A DNA stretch of 19,939 nucleotides from positions 1 through 19,939 of the forward strand of contig JAQBPC010000548.1 in assembly GCA_028287725.1 (NCBI GenBank), read 5' to 3'. The stretch comes from Chloroflexota bacterium (GTDB lineage: Bacteria; Chloroflexota; UBA5177; JANWHV01). Numbering within the stretch: position 1 is the stretch's first letter; each line of letters starts with the position of its first letter. Of this stretch, positions 1 to 7,422 are shown in pieces. The notes beneath the pieces were generated by a model. The model saw only the letters and a program-made list of their open reading frames with translations, was not told the origin of the DNA and did not search any database. The position numbers were made by a program, and so were the translations under genes.

Positions 1-216
1 CTGTCCTTTTAGCTCTCGGAGCACATCCCAGCCGCGCATATCCGGCAACATAACGTCAAGAATAATCAGATGTGGCTGATCGACGGTTGCACGCTGAAGA
101 CCCTGGGCGCCGTCAGGCGCCAGGATCACGTCATACCCATCAAGTTCCAGGGCAGCGTTCACCAGGTCCCGAATATTGGGATCGTCGTCGATGCAGAGTA
201 TAGTGCTAGTCTGCAT
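1..216 (-). CDS. Response regulator receiver domain (N-terminal part, cut by window edge)
   Basis: The first 72 codons of a CheY-like receiver are visible; the rest lies off the left edge. It begins MQTSTILCIDDDPNIRDLV. The acidic pocket is D10-D11-D12, and the predicted phosphoacceptor is D54 in the motif LIILDVMLPDMRGWDVL. In this family a partner histidine kinase transfers phosphate to that aspartate. Whether an output domain follows cannot be seen, so the regulated process is unknown. The ATG at 214-216 lies inside the last codons of gyrA, giving an 11-nt overlap (206-216). No clear Shine-Dalgarno precedes it, which suggests translation coupled to gyrA. I am confident of the domain, less so of the exact start. 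Confidence 0.85.
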   Translation of the reverse strand, partial: MQTSTILCIDDDPNIRDLVNAALELDGYDVILAPDGAQGLQRATVDQPHLIILDVMLPDMRGWDVLRELKGQ

Positions 217-2827
217 CTATCTGGGGTGACTCACTCAACTCACTGTCGTCGTCGGCAATGTCGTCTACCTCTGGCAATACTAGTTCCGCCGAAGTATCGA
301 TCAGATCCTCGTCCTCTGGCAATACCAGTTCCGTCGAGATATCAATCAGATCCTCGTCGTGTAGCTCACCGTTTGCCTCGGCCGCGTCGCTGTCACCATT
401 CTGGATTACCATACATGCCATCGATACGACCGTGTCACCTTCGTTCAGCCGCATCACTTTGACGCCCTGCGTATTGCGACCAGTCTGGCGCACTACGTTG
501 ACAGGCTGGCGGATTACCTGCCCACCGGCCGACATCAGCACCATCTCCATGTTGTCGGAAACGATAGCTGCCGCAACGATCAAGCCGACCTTGTCCACGT
601 TCTTAATCGTGTAGACACCTTGCCCGTTCCGTCCTTGCTGCCGATAGTCGTCGACCGGTGTGCGCTTTCCGATGCCCTTTTGCGTCACTACCAGAAGGTC
701 ATGATCGGGCTTTGCCAGGCCCATGGCAACCAGGCTATCACCGTCGCGCAGGCGAATACCGTGAACACCTGCAGCCGTCCGGCCCATGGAGCGTACTTCA
801 TCTTGCGCAAACCGGATAGAACGCCCATCCGTGGTGACGAGCACAATGTCCTCATCACCTTGTGTGGCCTCAACCCAGGCCAGCTCATCCGGATCATCGA
901 CGGTAATCGCTTGCAGGCCGTTTCGGCGCACGTTTGCAAAGTTTTCCAGCGGCGTTCGCTTAATCACGCCACGCCGCGTGGCGAGAATGAGCGCTCCCTC
1001 GCGCAGGCCGTTTCGCGCGAGCACCAGGACAGTCGCCACACCCTCGCCCGGCTCGAGCGCGATGAGGTTGTTCACCGGCACGCCACGGGCGTGCCGCCCG
1101 GTGGCAGGCAACTCATACACCTTGAGCTGATAGGCGCGTCCACGGGTGGTGAAGAACAGCAGCGAATCATGGGTGTTACACGCCAGAAGGCGACTGACTT
1201 CATCGCGGTCGCGCGCCACCATCCCGATAATGCCCTTACCACCGCGCCGTTGCGGGCGGTACGTATTGGCGGGGATACGCTTGATATAGCCGCGGGTTGT
1301 CATGGTGACGATCACGTCTTCAGGCGCGACGAGATCGTCCAGGGTCATGGTGCTGGCTTCTTCCTGGACAATGCGCGTGCGCCGTTCGTCGCCGAACTTT
1401 TCGCGTAACTCGGCGAGCTCGTCGATAATGATCGCGTCAATGCGGGCGGCGTCGGCGAGGATACTACGATACTCGGCGATGCGCGCCTGCACCTCACCCA
1501 ATTCATCGCGGATCTTCTGTTGTTCCAGCGCGGCCAAGCGGCTGAGCTGCAGGGCGAGGATCGCTTTCGCCTGCGTCTCGGTCAGGCTGAAGCGCTCCTG
1601 CAACGTGTGGCTTGCTTCGTCACCGGAGTTTGCGGCCCGAATCGTGGAAATCACTTCGTCGAGGTTATTAAGCGCCTTCGCCAGGCCTTCGAGAATATGC
1701 TCGCGCGCTTCGGCTTTCCTCAGCTCGAATTCGGTGCGGCGGCGTACAATTTCGCGGCGATGATTGACATAATAGCGAAGCGTCATTTCCAGAGGTAGGA
1801 CGCGCGGCTGATTGTCGACCAACGCCAGCATGTTAATCGAGATACTGTCTTGCAGCTGTGTGTGCTTGAAGAGCTGGTTCAGCACATGCTGCGTATGGGC
1901 GTCCCGCTTGAGCTCGATCATTAGGCGCATGCCCTGGCGATCGGACTCGTCTCGCAAGTCCGCGATGCCGTCGATCTCGTGCGATTGGACCAACTCGGCG
2001 ATACGCTCCTGCAGCTTTGCCTTGTTCACCTGGAAGGGGAGCTCGGTGACGATGATCGCGGTGCGACCCGTTCGACTCTCTTCCAAATGATGCTTGCAGC
2101 GCAAGACGATCCGCCCGCGGCCCGTGGCATAGGCATTGGTAATGCCTTCCTGACCGAGGAGTATTCCACCGGTCGGGAAATCAGGGCCCTTGATGATTTC
2201 ACCGAGCTCGACTACTGTCGCTTCGGGATGCTTGATGAGATAGACGATGCCGTCGATCAGCTCGCGCAAATTGTGCGGCGGGATGTTCGTCGCCATACCG
2301 ACTGCGATGCCGTTCGCTCCGTTCAACAGCAGTTGCGGCAGCCGGGCCGGAAGGACGGTCGGCTCATGTTCTCTCCCGTCATAGTTCGGGATGAAGTCGA
2401 CTGTATCCTTGTCAAGATCCGCCAGCATTTCGTCCGCGATTGCGGCGAGGCGTGCCTCGGTATAACGCATGGCTGCCGGAGCGTCCCCGTCGACCGAGCC
2501 AAAGTTGCCCTGGCCATCAATCAGCGGGTAGCGCATGCTGAAGTCCTGCGCTAGCCGGACCATGCTGTCGTACACCGCAGAGTCGCCATGCGGATGATAT
2601 TTACCGAGCACTTCGCCGACGACGGTCGCGCTCTTCCTATACTGGGTCGACGAGCGCAAACCCAATTCGTTCATGGCAAAAAGGATGCGGCGGTGCACGG
2701 GCTTGAGGCCGTCGCGAACATCCGGGAGAGCGCGTGATACTATCACGCTCATGGCATAATCGAGATACGCCTCGCGCATCTCGTTCTCGATGTGCACCTC
2801 GCGCACGCTGCCAAAGTCCGCTACCAT
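206..2827 (-). CDS. gyrA: DNA gyrase subunit A
   Basis: This is the breakage-rejoining subunit of DNA gyrase, which with GyrB introduces negative supercoils. At 873 aa it has the normal length. The N-terminal winged-helix core runs to about residue 500 and carries the catalytic tyrosine Y122 (MRYTEAR). The quinolone-determining region around YHPHGDSAVYD keeps S83 and D87, the drug-sensitive residues in E. coli numbering. The C-terminal beta-pinwheel contains the GyrA box QRRGGKG (in YRPQRRGGKGIIGM), which separates GyrA from ParC. After the pinwheel comes an acidic tail of about 65 residues holding two 15-residue repeats (824-853). The ATG at 2825-2827 is preceded by GAAAGG at a spacing of 9 nt. 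The gyrB gene is not in the window. The stop overlaps the start of a receiver-domain gene. Confidence 0.98.
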   Translation of the reverse strand: MVADFGSVREVHIENEMREAYLDYAMSVIVSRALPDVRDGLKPVHRRILFAMNELGLRSSTQYRKSATVVGEVLGKYHPHGDSAVYDSMVRLAQDFSMRYPLIDGQGNFGSVDGDAPAAMRYTEARLAAIADEMLADLDKDTVDFIPNYDGREHEPTVLPARLPQLLLNGANGIAVGMATNIPPHNLRELIDGIVYLIKHPEATVVELGEIIKGPDFPTGGILLGQEGITNAYATGRGRIVLRCKHHLEESRTGRTAIIVTELPFQVNKAKLQERIAELVQSHEIDGIADLRDESDRQGMRLMIELKRDAHTQHVLNQLFKHTQLQDSISINMLALVDNQPRVLPLEMTLRYYVNHRREIVRRRTEFELRKAEAREHILEGLAKALNNLDEVISTIRAANSGDEASHTLQERFSLTETQAKAILALQLSRLAALEQQKIRDELGEVQARIAEYRSILADAARIDAIIIDELAELREKFGDERRTRIVQEEASTMTLDDLVAPEDVIVTMTTRGYIKRIPANTYRPQRRGGKGIIGMVARDRDEVSRLLACNTHDSLLFFTTRGRAYQLKVYELPATGRHARGVPVNNLIALEPGEGVATVLVLARNGLREGALILATRRGVIKRTPLENFANVRRNGLQAITVDDPDELAWVEATQGDEDIVLVTTDGRSIRFAQDEVRSMGRTAAGVHGIRLRDGDSLVAMGLAKPDHDLLVVTQKGIGKRTPVDDYRQQGRNGQGVYTIKNVDKVGLIVAAAIVSDNMEMVLMSAGGQVIRQPVNVVRQTGRNTQGVKVMRLNEGDTVVSMACMVIQNGDSDAAEANGELHDEDLIDISTELVLPEDEDLIDTSAELVLPEVDDIADDDSELSESPQIDAD
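269..358 (-). repeat. Two tandem 45-bp repeats encoding the GyrA acidic tail
   Basis: Units 269-313 and 314-358 differ at 5 of 45 bases. In GyrA they encode two copies of DEDLIDxSxELVLPE (residues 824-838 and 839-853). The unit is an exact multiple of three, so the reading frame is kept. The similarity at both DNA and protein level points to a fairly recent internal duplication. Confidence 0.9.
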
Positions 2828-2849
2828 GCAGTGGCGCCTTTCGTGTTAC

Positions 2850-2873
2850 GCCGCGCGGAATAAGAGGCGCGGC
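2850..2873 (-). promoter_or_regulatory. Hairpin in the gyrA 5' leader
   Basis: GCCGCGC (2850-2856) and GCGCGGC (2867-2873) form a 7-bp inverted repeat with a 10-nt loop. It lies 8 nt upstream of the gyrA ribosome-binding site (2837-2842). A second inverted repeat, GGCCA-CA-TGGCC, sits at 2911-2922. Either could be a leader structure or a protein site. No function is proven. Confidence 0.35.
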
Positions 2874-2966
2874 AGAGTACAAACATACTAAACAAATAGA
2901 ACACAGGGGCGGCCACATGGCCTGAGGAGATATTGCGGCAAAACAGCCCCAGCATTCGGCATTCTA

Positions 2967-2994
2967 TTCACAAATTTCTCTAATTCATTATACC
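2967..2994 (+). promoter_or_regulatory. Candidate promoter for the TetR-type gene
   Basis: TTCACA (2967-2972, one mismatch to the -35 consensus), a 16-nt spacer and TATACC (2989-2994) precede the truncated regulator. The -10 overlaps the gyrA -10 on the other strand (2987-2992). If both are real, polymerase could occupy only one at a time. Confidence 0.35.
2987..2992 (-). promoter_or_regulatory. gyrA: Candidate -10 element for gyrA
   Basis: A perfect TATAAT is present on the minus strand, in an AT-rich stretch within a GC-rich chromosome. No good -35 hexamer lies 16-18 nt upstream. If used, transcription would start near 2980 and leave a leader of about 150 nt that contains the inverted repeats at 2911-2922 and 2850-2873. 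Confidence 0.45.
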
Positions 2995-3065
2995 TGAAGC
3001 ATAAAGCCCCGGCTACCGAGCGCGACTGTTTCTAAAAGGATGTACTGAGGGTGTTGAGGTGGGCC

Positions 3066-3311
3066 ATGGCCGAGCATCGAACCGTCGCCATGCGCGCCGA
3101 CGCACTACTCAACCGCGAGCGAATCTTGGTCGTCGCATACGCGGCGTTCGCCGATGACCCCAGGGTCTCGCTCAACGCGATCGCCAAGCTCGCGGGCGTC
3201 GGCGCAGGCACGCTGTATCGCCATTTCCCAACGCGAGAGGACCTCATCCTGGCCATGTACCGGCAGGAAATTCAGTCGCTGGTGCAAGAGGATTCCCCGC
3301 TTATCAAGTGA
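3066..3311 (+). CDS. Truncated TetR-family regulator (DNA-binding domain only)
   Basis: This 81-aa product starts MAEHRTVAMRADALLNRERIL. It contains a complete TetR N-terminal helix-turn-helix, ending in the recognition-helix signature GAGTLYRHFPTREDL. TetR proteins normally have about 190-200 residues, with a C-terminal ligand-binding and dimerisation domain. Here the frame stops after YRQEIQSLVQEDSPLIK, and no continuation is visible in another frame of the 42 nt before the next gene. I chose ATG 3066 because GAGGTG sits just upstream (3056-3061); a GTG at 3051 in the same frame is an alternative. It is probably a remnant left by a deletion or rearrangement. A DNA-binding-only regulator is possible but less likely, because TetR proteins dimerise through the missing part. 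Confidence 0.75.
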   Translation: MAEHRTVAMRADALLNRERILVVAYAAFADDPRVSLNAIAKLAGVGAGTLYRHFPTREDLILAMYRQEIQSLVQEDSPLIK

Positions 3312-3353
3312 CAGGGACGTTGCGCTCAGGGCGATTAGACCTGCATGGAGGCG

Positions 3354-4124
3354 TTAAGCGTGGCGTATGGAATCTATAGACCCGTCGAGCATTCGCACGG
3401 TTCGTGGCATGCGTGCCGCTATTTCTGAATCGTGCGTGACGATAATCACGGTTTTCCCGGCGTCCCGGTTGAGCGCCAACAGCAGTTCCAGCACACCCGC
3501 CCCTGAAGCGCTATCGAGGTTTCCGGTCGGCTCGTCGGCTAACATCAACGAAGGGTCGAGCAGGAGGGCACGCGCGACGGCAACCCGTTGCTGCTCACCG
3601 CCTGAGAGCTGCCCGGGCCGATGGCGCAAGCGCTTCCCGAGTCCGACGGAACGCAGCAATTCTTCGGCTCGCTCCCGGTACGCCGCATGGCCGTCTTTGA
3701 GTGGCATTGCAGGAACCAGCACGTTTTCAAGCGCCGTGAGGATCGGGACGAGATAGAAACGCTGGAAGACGAACCCAACAGCCTGTCGTCGAACTGTGTG
3801 CAGCTTGCGTTCCGCCACGTTGCCTATGTCCAACCCGTCGAGCTCCACCGTGCCGCTCGTAGGCTTATCCAGAGCGCCGACGAGGTTGAGCATCGTCGTT
3901 TTCCCGCAGCCGCTCGGTCCGGTGATCGAGACGAGCTCGCCACGCCGTATGGTGAGATCAACGCCGCGTAATGCCTGTACCGCGGCTGGTCCCACGCCAT
4001 AGGACTTTCTTACCTTGTCGAGACGCACCGCTATATCAGCCGGCTCGACTTCGCGGAGCCCAGGCGCCCGTGACTCAACAGTCGAGGCGCCCATAGGATC
4101 CTCGTCTTTACCGAGGGGCAGCAT
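3354..4124 (-). CDS. MacB/LolD-type ABC transporter ATP-binding protein
   Basis: This 256-aa ATPase would power the membrane protein encoded just upstream. Visible motifs are Walker A GPSGCGKT (69-76), Q-loop Q121, signature LSGGEQQR (173-180), Walker B LMLADEPT (193-200, catalytic E198) and the H-loop His231. The sequence is typical of the LolD/MacB/FtsE subfamily, which performs mechanical work on lipoproteins, lipids, peptides or drugs from the outer side of the membrane and does not use an import channel. Two starts are possible: ATG 4124, or ATG 4094 (M11), which has GAGG five bases upstream and looks better. The gap to the permease is 21 nt, or 51 nt with the inner start. The substrate is unknown. 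Confidence 0.93.
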   Translation of the reverse strand: MLPLGKDEDPMGASTVESRAPGLREVEPADIAVRLDKVRKSYGVGPAAVQALRGVDLTIRRGELVSITGPSGCGKTTMLNLVGALDKPTSGTVELDGLDIGNVAERKLHTVRRQAVGFVFQRFYLVPILTALENVLVPAMPLKDGHAAYRERAEELLRSVGLGKRLRHRPGQLSGGEQQRVAVARALLLDPSLMLADEPTGNLDSASGAGVLELLLALNRDAGKTVIIVTHDSEIAARMPRTVRMLDGSIDSIRHA

Positions 4125-4145
4125 GGCAACAGCTCAACACGCTAG

Positions 4146-5318
4146 CTACATCCCCTGCAAGGTCTCGATGGGGCGGACTGCGGCCGCTCGCAGAGCGGGA
4201 TACAATCCGGCAATGGCGCCCACCAGCACGCCAAATCCAAATATCGCGAGTATTGTGCTTGGAGCCAGCCAGATCACCTGCTCGCGTGCAACATAGGTCG
4301 TCAGCAAGCCCAGCGCGATCGTACCCAGTACGAGGCCACATGCCGCCCCAACGCAACCAATGAGCGTCGATTCGACCAGCACACTACTTGTGATGTTAAA
4401 GTTGGACCAACCAACTGCCTTTAACACGCCAAACTCGGTGCGCCGCTCCATCACCGACATAATCATGCTGACGGCGATGCTCATGCCGCCGCCGATTGCC
4501 GCGATCAACGAAATGGCGAGCAAGAACAGTTGCACGGTGCCGAGCGTGCTGTCGAGCTGCTTCACGGCATCGCGCGCCAACAGGACGTCAATGGCGGGCT
4601 GGCTGTGTTGAAACGTTCGTCGAATCTCGTCGGCGAGAACCACCGCGTTGCGCACGGTATCGGCGTGAACCGCGATCACGTTTACCTGATCGGCCGGCAT
4701 TGTGAGCAAAGAGCGGACGGTTCCCAGGTCGGTGAATAACTCACTGTCGGCTTGCGGATCGCCGGTCTGGAAGATGCCCACGATCCGCAGATGCACGGGC
4801 GATCCGCCTTCACGCCCAAGCACGTTGAATCCGTAGCCCAGCAGGGACGACCGACCAAGAGCATCAAAGTCCGCGCCCGCGATAACTTCGCCCGGCTTCA
4901 GGAACGGCCGGCCCCGTGAGATGTGCGATTCTGGACCACCGAAAAGCTTGTCCTTTGCTGTATCGACGCCTATCAGGATGCCCGGGCTTGCCCCTCGGCC
5001 AAGATCGACATACGGGGGCAGGTAATCCGTCACCATGCCCTCGGCGTACCTGGCATGCGGCAATGAGGCAATGCGATTGGCGAATGCTGCCGGCAACAGG
5101 CCAAAGCTCGGCACAAAGGCGCCGCCACCCGAGTTTCTCTCGGTGATGGTCATGTTTCCGGCGACTTGCGTCAGGGTATTGTCCAGCCGCGCCTGCGCCT
5201 CGCCGCTCAGTCCGAGCAGCGAGGTCATCAGGGCACAGCCAACGCCGACACCAATGATCGCGAGAAGGGCTATGGTCTTGCGGCGGAAAGCGTTACGAAT
5301 AGCGAAGAGGGCTATCAC
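4146..5318 (-). CDS. MacB-like ABC transporter permease (FtsX family)
   Basis: This 390-aa membrane protein shows the MacB/LolC layout: one N-terminal transmembrane helix (about 14-36), a large extracytoplasmic domain (about 38-260, MacB_PCD type), then three helices (about 262-287, 315-342 and 353-373). The loop after helix 2 carries the FtsX-family signature MERRTEFGVLKAVGWS, and the C-terminus YPALRAAAVRPIETLQ is also typical. It pairs with the ATPase 21 nt downstream. The start is GTG (5316-5318), with GGAGAG lying unusually close to it. An outer-membrane or third component of the MacAB type is not present in the window, so export of a peptide, drug or lipid is inference only. Confidence 0.92.
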   Translation of the reverse strand: MIALFAIRNAFRRKTIALLAIIGVGVGCALMTSLLGLSGEAQARLDNTLTQVAGNMTITERNSGGGAFVPSFGLLPAAFANRIASLPHARYAEGMVTDYLPPYVDLGRGASPGILIGVDTAKDKLFGGPESHISRGRPFLKPGEVIAGADFDALGRSSLLGYGFNVLGREGGSPVHLRIVGIFQTGDPQADSELFTDLGTVRSLLTMPADQVNVIAVHADTVRNAVVLADEIRRTFQHSQPAIDVLLARDAVKQLDSTLGTVQLFLLAISLIAAIGGGMSIAVSMIMSVMERRTEFGVLKAVGWSNFNITSSVLVESTLIGCVGAACGLVLGTIALGLLTTYVAREQVIWLAPSTILAIFGFGVLVGAIAGLYPALRAAAVRPIETLQGM

Positions 5319-5385
5319 CTCTCCAACATACCTGAACGCTAACCAAGAGCCGGTGCCTGGAACGCAGTAAGTCAGGACGCCTTCA

Positions 5386-6453
5386 TCACTCGACGATGAA
5401 GCGCGAACCGCTATCTAAACGCCGGATGAACGCAGCCAAAAGGGCAACTGTCTGATCGAGGTCCTTGATGGAGAGCACCTCAACCGGCGAATGCATGTAC
5501 CGGAGCGAGACACTCACCACGCCGGTCGCTACGCCGTGATGAGCGACCTGAATCGCCCAGCCATCGGTACCTGTCTCGCCTGGAGCAGGATCGATCTGGA
5601 TGGGGATGTTCTCCTCCTTGGCGGCCGCAACCAGCAAATCAAACACGATTGGATTCACATTCGCACCACGCGAGATCTGCGGCCCCTTGCCCAGGGCGTG
5701 GCCATTGTGGCGTTTTTTCTCATCGTCAACTTCAGGGTGATCAAGCCCGAATCCGACGTCGATCGCGATCGCCACGTCAGGCTTAATTCGCTCGGCGCTG
5801 GTGATGGCGCCTCGATAGCCTATTTCTTCCTGGCAGGTGCCCACGGCGAAGACGGCGGCGTGCAGCGGACCAGTCGCAATCGCCCGCGCGGTTTCCGCCG
5901 CGACGTACGCGCCGACCCGGTTGTCGAACGCTTTGGAGACCAGCCGATCCCCGCGCAATCGCTCAAGACTGCCGACAAAGGTGGCCGTATCGCCAATGCG
6001 CACGAGCTCTTGGGCTTCCTCGCGATTCGCCACGCCGATATCGATCCAGAGGCTTCTGATCTCGACGGGCGCTTTGCGATCTTCGGCGTTCATCAGATGA
6101 ATCGGCTTACGGCCAATCACACCCAGGACAGGACCCGAGGAGGTCTGCAAGTGTACCCGCTGTCCCACCAAAATCGATGCGTCGTGTCCACCGATCGGGA
6201 CAAATGACAGAAAACCCTTCTCGTCGATGTTGCTGACCATCAGGCCGATTTCATCGATATGGCCGGCAAGCATGACGCGGGGCGATCCTGATGGGTTGAC
6301 GATCGCCGTGATGCTGCCCTGTGTGTCGCCGTGCACCTCGGCTGCGAAATCACTCACGGACGCACGCCAGACGGCCCGTACGGGGCCCTCGTATCCAGAT
6401 GGTCCGGCGGCGCCGGTCAGGTCACGCAGGAATACAAACTGTCGCTCATCCAC
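5386..6453 (-). CDS. M42 family metallo-aminopeptidase (FrvX/glutamyl aminopeptidase-like)
   Basis: This 355-aa protein is a cytoplasmic dinuclear-metal aminopeptidase of the M42 family, whose members form large tetrahedral assemblies and trim peptides. Expected metal and catalytic residues are all visible: H65 and D67 in AGHIDEIG, D177 in KAFDNRVG, E209/E210 in CQEEIGYRG, D232 in AIDVGFG and H321 in YMHSPVE. The length is normal. The start is GTG (6451-6453), with a purine-rich AAGGAAAGG about 12 nt upstream. It lies between pgeF (102-nt gap) and the ABC permease (67-nt gap). Some relatives were first annotated as endoglucanases, but the residues here fit a peptidase. Confidence 0.95.
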   Translation of the reverse strand: MDERQFVFLRDLTGAAGPSGYEGPVRAVWRASVSDFAAEVHGDTQGSITAIVNPSGSPRVMLAGHIDEIGLMVSNIDEKGFLSFVPIGGHDASILVGQRVHLQTSSGPVLGVIGRKPIHLMNAEDRKAPVEIRSLWIDIGVANREEAQELVRIGDTATFVGSLERLRGDRLVSKAFDNRVGAYVAAETARAIATGPLHAAVFAVGTCQEEIGYRGAITSAERIKPDVAIAIDVGFGLDHPEVDDEKKRHNGHALGKGPQISRGANVNPIVFDLLVAAAKEENIPIQIDPAPGETGTDGWAIQVAHHGVATGVVSVSLRYMHSPVEVLSIKDLDQTVALLAAFIRRLDSGSRFIVE

Positions 6454-6555
6454 GGGTGGGGAAATCCTTTCCTTATCCTGGCAATTCGTCCAGTTTAGCG
6501 GATTTGGACAATCTGGTTCTCCCGACGATTTGTCGCAATTGCGGGTGAATGCACG

Positions 6556-7347
6556 TCAGGTCGGGATGTGTGAGACAGGTGCACCGCAGAGCGCAATGAT
6601 CGCCGCGAAGCGGCCGGTTCGCCCACTATCACCGCGATGAGAAAAGAATCTGTCTCTGTGGCAGCGAGTGCAGAGCGACATCTGCTCGACCTGGCGCGCC
6701 GGAACGCCACAGGCCTGAACCTGGTCGCGCGCGGCCGCCCACAAGTCGACGTACCGGCCCTGGATATAGGGTGCGAAGCTTGGCGGCAGCTCGCGCCGCG
6801 GATCGGTGAATTCAGCGCAACACGGGCCAAGGCCCGGCCCAATGCCGACCAGCATCGTGCCGGGGCTGCTTCCGTATGCGTCTACCATGGCCGAGATAGC
6901 GGAGTGAATGGTACCGGCGGCAAGCCCGCGCCAGCCGGCATGCACCAGCCCGATAGCAGGTGTCACGGGATCGAACAGCAGCACGTGCAAACAATCCGCC
7001 GCCGTGATCAGCAGTGCTTGCCCGGGCGTCGCGGTGATGAGGGCATCGACTCCATCGACGATGTGCGTGCCGTCGGGCAATGACTGCATTGGCGCCATTT
7101 CAGCCCGTGCCACCGCCGTACCGTGCATCAGGCCGGCGGTGACGATGGAGCTCTGCGGTAGGTCGAGCGCGGCTGCGCAAAGCCCCCGATTCCGCGCGAT
7201 CGATTCCCAATCGTCTCCGACGCTGTACGAGACGTTCAGCGAGTCAAAGGGGGCCGCGCTGACGCCACCGTGCCGAGTGAATATGGCGTGGGCAACAGTA
7301 TCGCCGTACCTATCAAGCTGTTCGAACGTGAGCATTGGGACGGTCAT
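6556..7347 (-). CDS. pgeF: Purine nucleoside phosphorylase, PgeF/YfiH (laccase-domain) family
   Basis: This 263-aa protein belongs to the former DUF152/'multicopper polyphenol oxidase' family. Characterised members are zinc enzymes acting on purine nucleosides (adenosine phosphorolysis and deamination). The zinc triad is visible: H75 (LMHGT), C119 (TAADCLHVLLFDP) and H136 (GLVHAGWRGL). Other family marks are the motif GIGPGLGPCCAEF and the C-terminal segment with FFSHRGDSGRTGR. In many bacteria this gene is near cell-division genes; here it sits between a 2-hydroxyacid dehydrogenase and an M42 peptidase. No clear Shine-Dalgarno is seen at ATG 7345-7347, and M5 is an alternative start. Its distance from the upstream gene is 75 nt. 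Confidence 0.95.
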   Translation of the reverse strand: MTVPMLTFEQLDRYGDTVAHAIFTRHGGVSAAPFDSLNVSYSVGDDWESIARNRGLCAAALDLPQSSIVTAGLMHGTAVARAEMAPMQSLPDGTHIVDGVDALITATPGQALLITAADCLHVLLFDPVTPAIGLVHAGWRGLAAGTIHSAISAMVDAYGSSPGTMLVGIGPGLGPCCAEFTDPRRELPPSFAPYIQGRYVDLWAAARDQVQACGVPARQVEQMSLCTRCHRDRFFSHRGDSGRTGRFAAIIALCGAPVSHIPT

Positions 7348-7422
7348 GACACGGTATACGTGGCGCGGGCACTCAGCCTTGGCCGTTGGGAAGCGACGCC
7401 GGCGAAATTGACTATCGCCAAC

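Noticed and set aside
620..1408. 262-codon open frame on the plus strand
   Set aside because: It lies fully antisense to gyrA, has no ribosome-binding site or recognisable domain, and is a product of GC-rich codon use on the other strand.
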